This document shows positions 5,995 through 6,484 of a DNA stretch of 6,484 nucleotides, piece after piece. This DNA is from Gemmatimonadota bacterium (GTDB lineage: Bacteria; Latescibacterota; UBA2968; UBA8231): positions 1 through 6,484 of the forward strand of contig VXZF01000375.1 in NCBI GenBank assembly GCA_009845645.1, in the 5' to 3' direction. Position numbers and translations under genes: made by a program. Below the pieces are notes generated by a model. The model saw only the letters and a program-made list of their open reading frames with translations, searched no databases and was not told where the DNA came from. How positions within the stretch are numbered: position 1 is the first letter of the stretch; each line of letters starts with the position of its first letter.

Positions 5995-6484
5995 ATGAAC
6001 TTCACCCACTGGATTTTCGATCTCGATAACACCCTAGCCGATAGCGCCATTGATTTCAATGCTATGCGCCAAGAATTGGGTCTGCCTTTGGGGAAAGGTA
6101 TGCTCGAAGAAATTGACACCCGCCCTGCTGCCGAAGCAGCCGCGCTCAGACGCCGTCTTGCCGCGCTCGAATGCGAGTACGCCCTCCGCGCTCAGCCCCT
6201 ACCCGGCGTCCACGCGCTGCTGAGTTCACTGGTCGAACGCGGTTTCCGGCTCGGCATCCTCACCCGCAACAACCACGCCAATGCGTTGCAGACGCTCGCC
6301 GTCTGCAACCTCGCCGAATTCTTCGATCCCGCCCACGTCTTAGGCCGCGACGAAGCCGCCCCCAAGCCCGACCCCGATGGCATCCGCAAGCTGCTCGCCG
6401 CCTGGGATGCTGCGCCTGCAACCGCCGTAATAGTCGGCGACTTCCGCTACGACCTCGAAGCTGGCCGCCGCGCCGAGGTCACCA
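5995..6484 (+). CDS. HAD-superfamily phosphatase-like hydrolase (3' end outside window)
   Basis: The frame opens at ATG 5995 and runs off the right edge after 163 codons. All four HAD motifs are visible. Motif I is FDLDNT, with nucleophile Asp9 and acid/base Asp11 as in phosphatases. Motif II is ILTRNN (Thr90). Motif III is Lys124 in APKPDPDG. Motif IV is GDFRYD, with Asp149 and Asp153. A helical cap lies between motifs I and II (about residues 18-70), as in the Gph/phosphoglycolate phosphatase-like subgroup. The likely role is hydrolysis of a small phosphorylated metabolite in the cytoplasm; the substrate is unknown. It starts 14 bases after the barrel gene's stop with no clear ribosome binding site (the nearest GGGAG is at 5971-5975, too far away), so it may depend on translation of the upstream gene. 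Fewer than about 60 residues are probably missing. Confidence 0.85.
   Translation, partial: MNFTHWIFDLDNTLADSAIDFNAMRQELGLPLGKGMLEEIDTRPAAEAAALRRRLAALECEYALRAQPLPGVHALLSSLVERGFRLGILTRNNHANALQTLAVCNLAEFFDPAHVLGRDEAAPKPDPDGIRKLLAAWDAAPATAVIVGDFRYDLEAGRRAEVT

Overview
The window reads as a protein-coding stretch of an uncultivated, moderately GC-rich bacterium. All supported genes lie on the + strand. A TPR/PQQ-type sugar-dehydrogenase fusion, a TlpA-like thioredoxin module and a phytanoyl-CoA dioxygenase (PhyH) family protein together recall marine or host-associated Planctomycetes, Poribacteria and similar lineages, where such families are numerous. That placement is inference only, because no rRNA, tRNA or lineage marker is present.

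Left block (1-3692). The window opens inside the 3' end of a gene whose last visible TPR-region codons are nearly identical in DNA (47 of 50 bases) to codons 560-575 of the next gene. After this point the first gene continues into a TlpA/thioredoxin-like domain (WCGPC), while the second continues into a glucose/sorbosone-dehydrogenase beta-propeller. They are tandem paralogues with a shared TPR front and different C-terminal modules. A hairpin with a T-run (599-641) separates them, and a weak promoter-like pair precedes the second gene. The second gene (711-3692, 993 aa) has a probable signal sequence and is likely exported.

Middle gap (3693-3988). It holds an 87-codon reading frame of protein-like composition but no credible start. 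It is either a small unrecognised gene or a remnant. A weak promoter-like pair sits just before the next gene.

Right block (3989-6484). A PhyH-family Fe(II)/2-oxoglutarate dioxygenase (324 aa), an aldo/keto-reductase-like TIM-barrel protein of unknown activity (334 aa) and a HAD-family phosphatase (cut by the right edge) follow at 12- and 14-base gaps, so they are probably one operon. The set suggests oxidative modification of a small molecule, then a further step by the barrel protein and possibly dephosphorylation. The substrate cannot be read from the sequence. Glutamate codons lean to GAA in the dioxygenase (19 GAA, 6 GAG) but to GAG in the left thioredoxin fragment (5 GAA, 11 GAG), a weak hint of different histories for the two blocks.

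The most notable items are the module-swapped tandem TPR paralogues with their sharp homology breakpoint, and the compact dioxygenase/TIM-barrel/HAD cluster, whose middle gene has no recognisable AKR catalytic tetrad. No CRISPR array, insertion sequence, tRNA or rRNA was seen.
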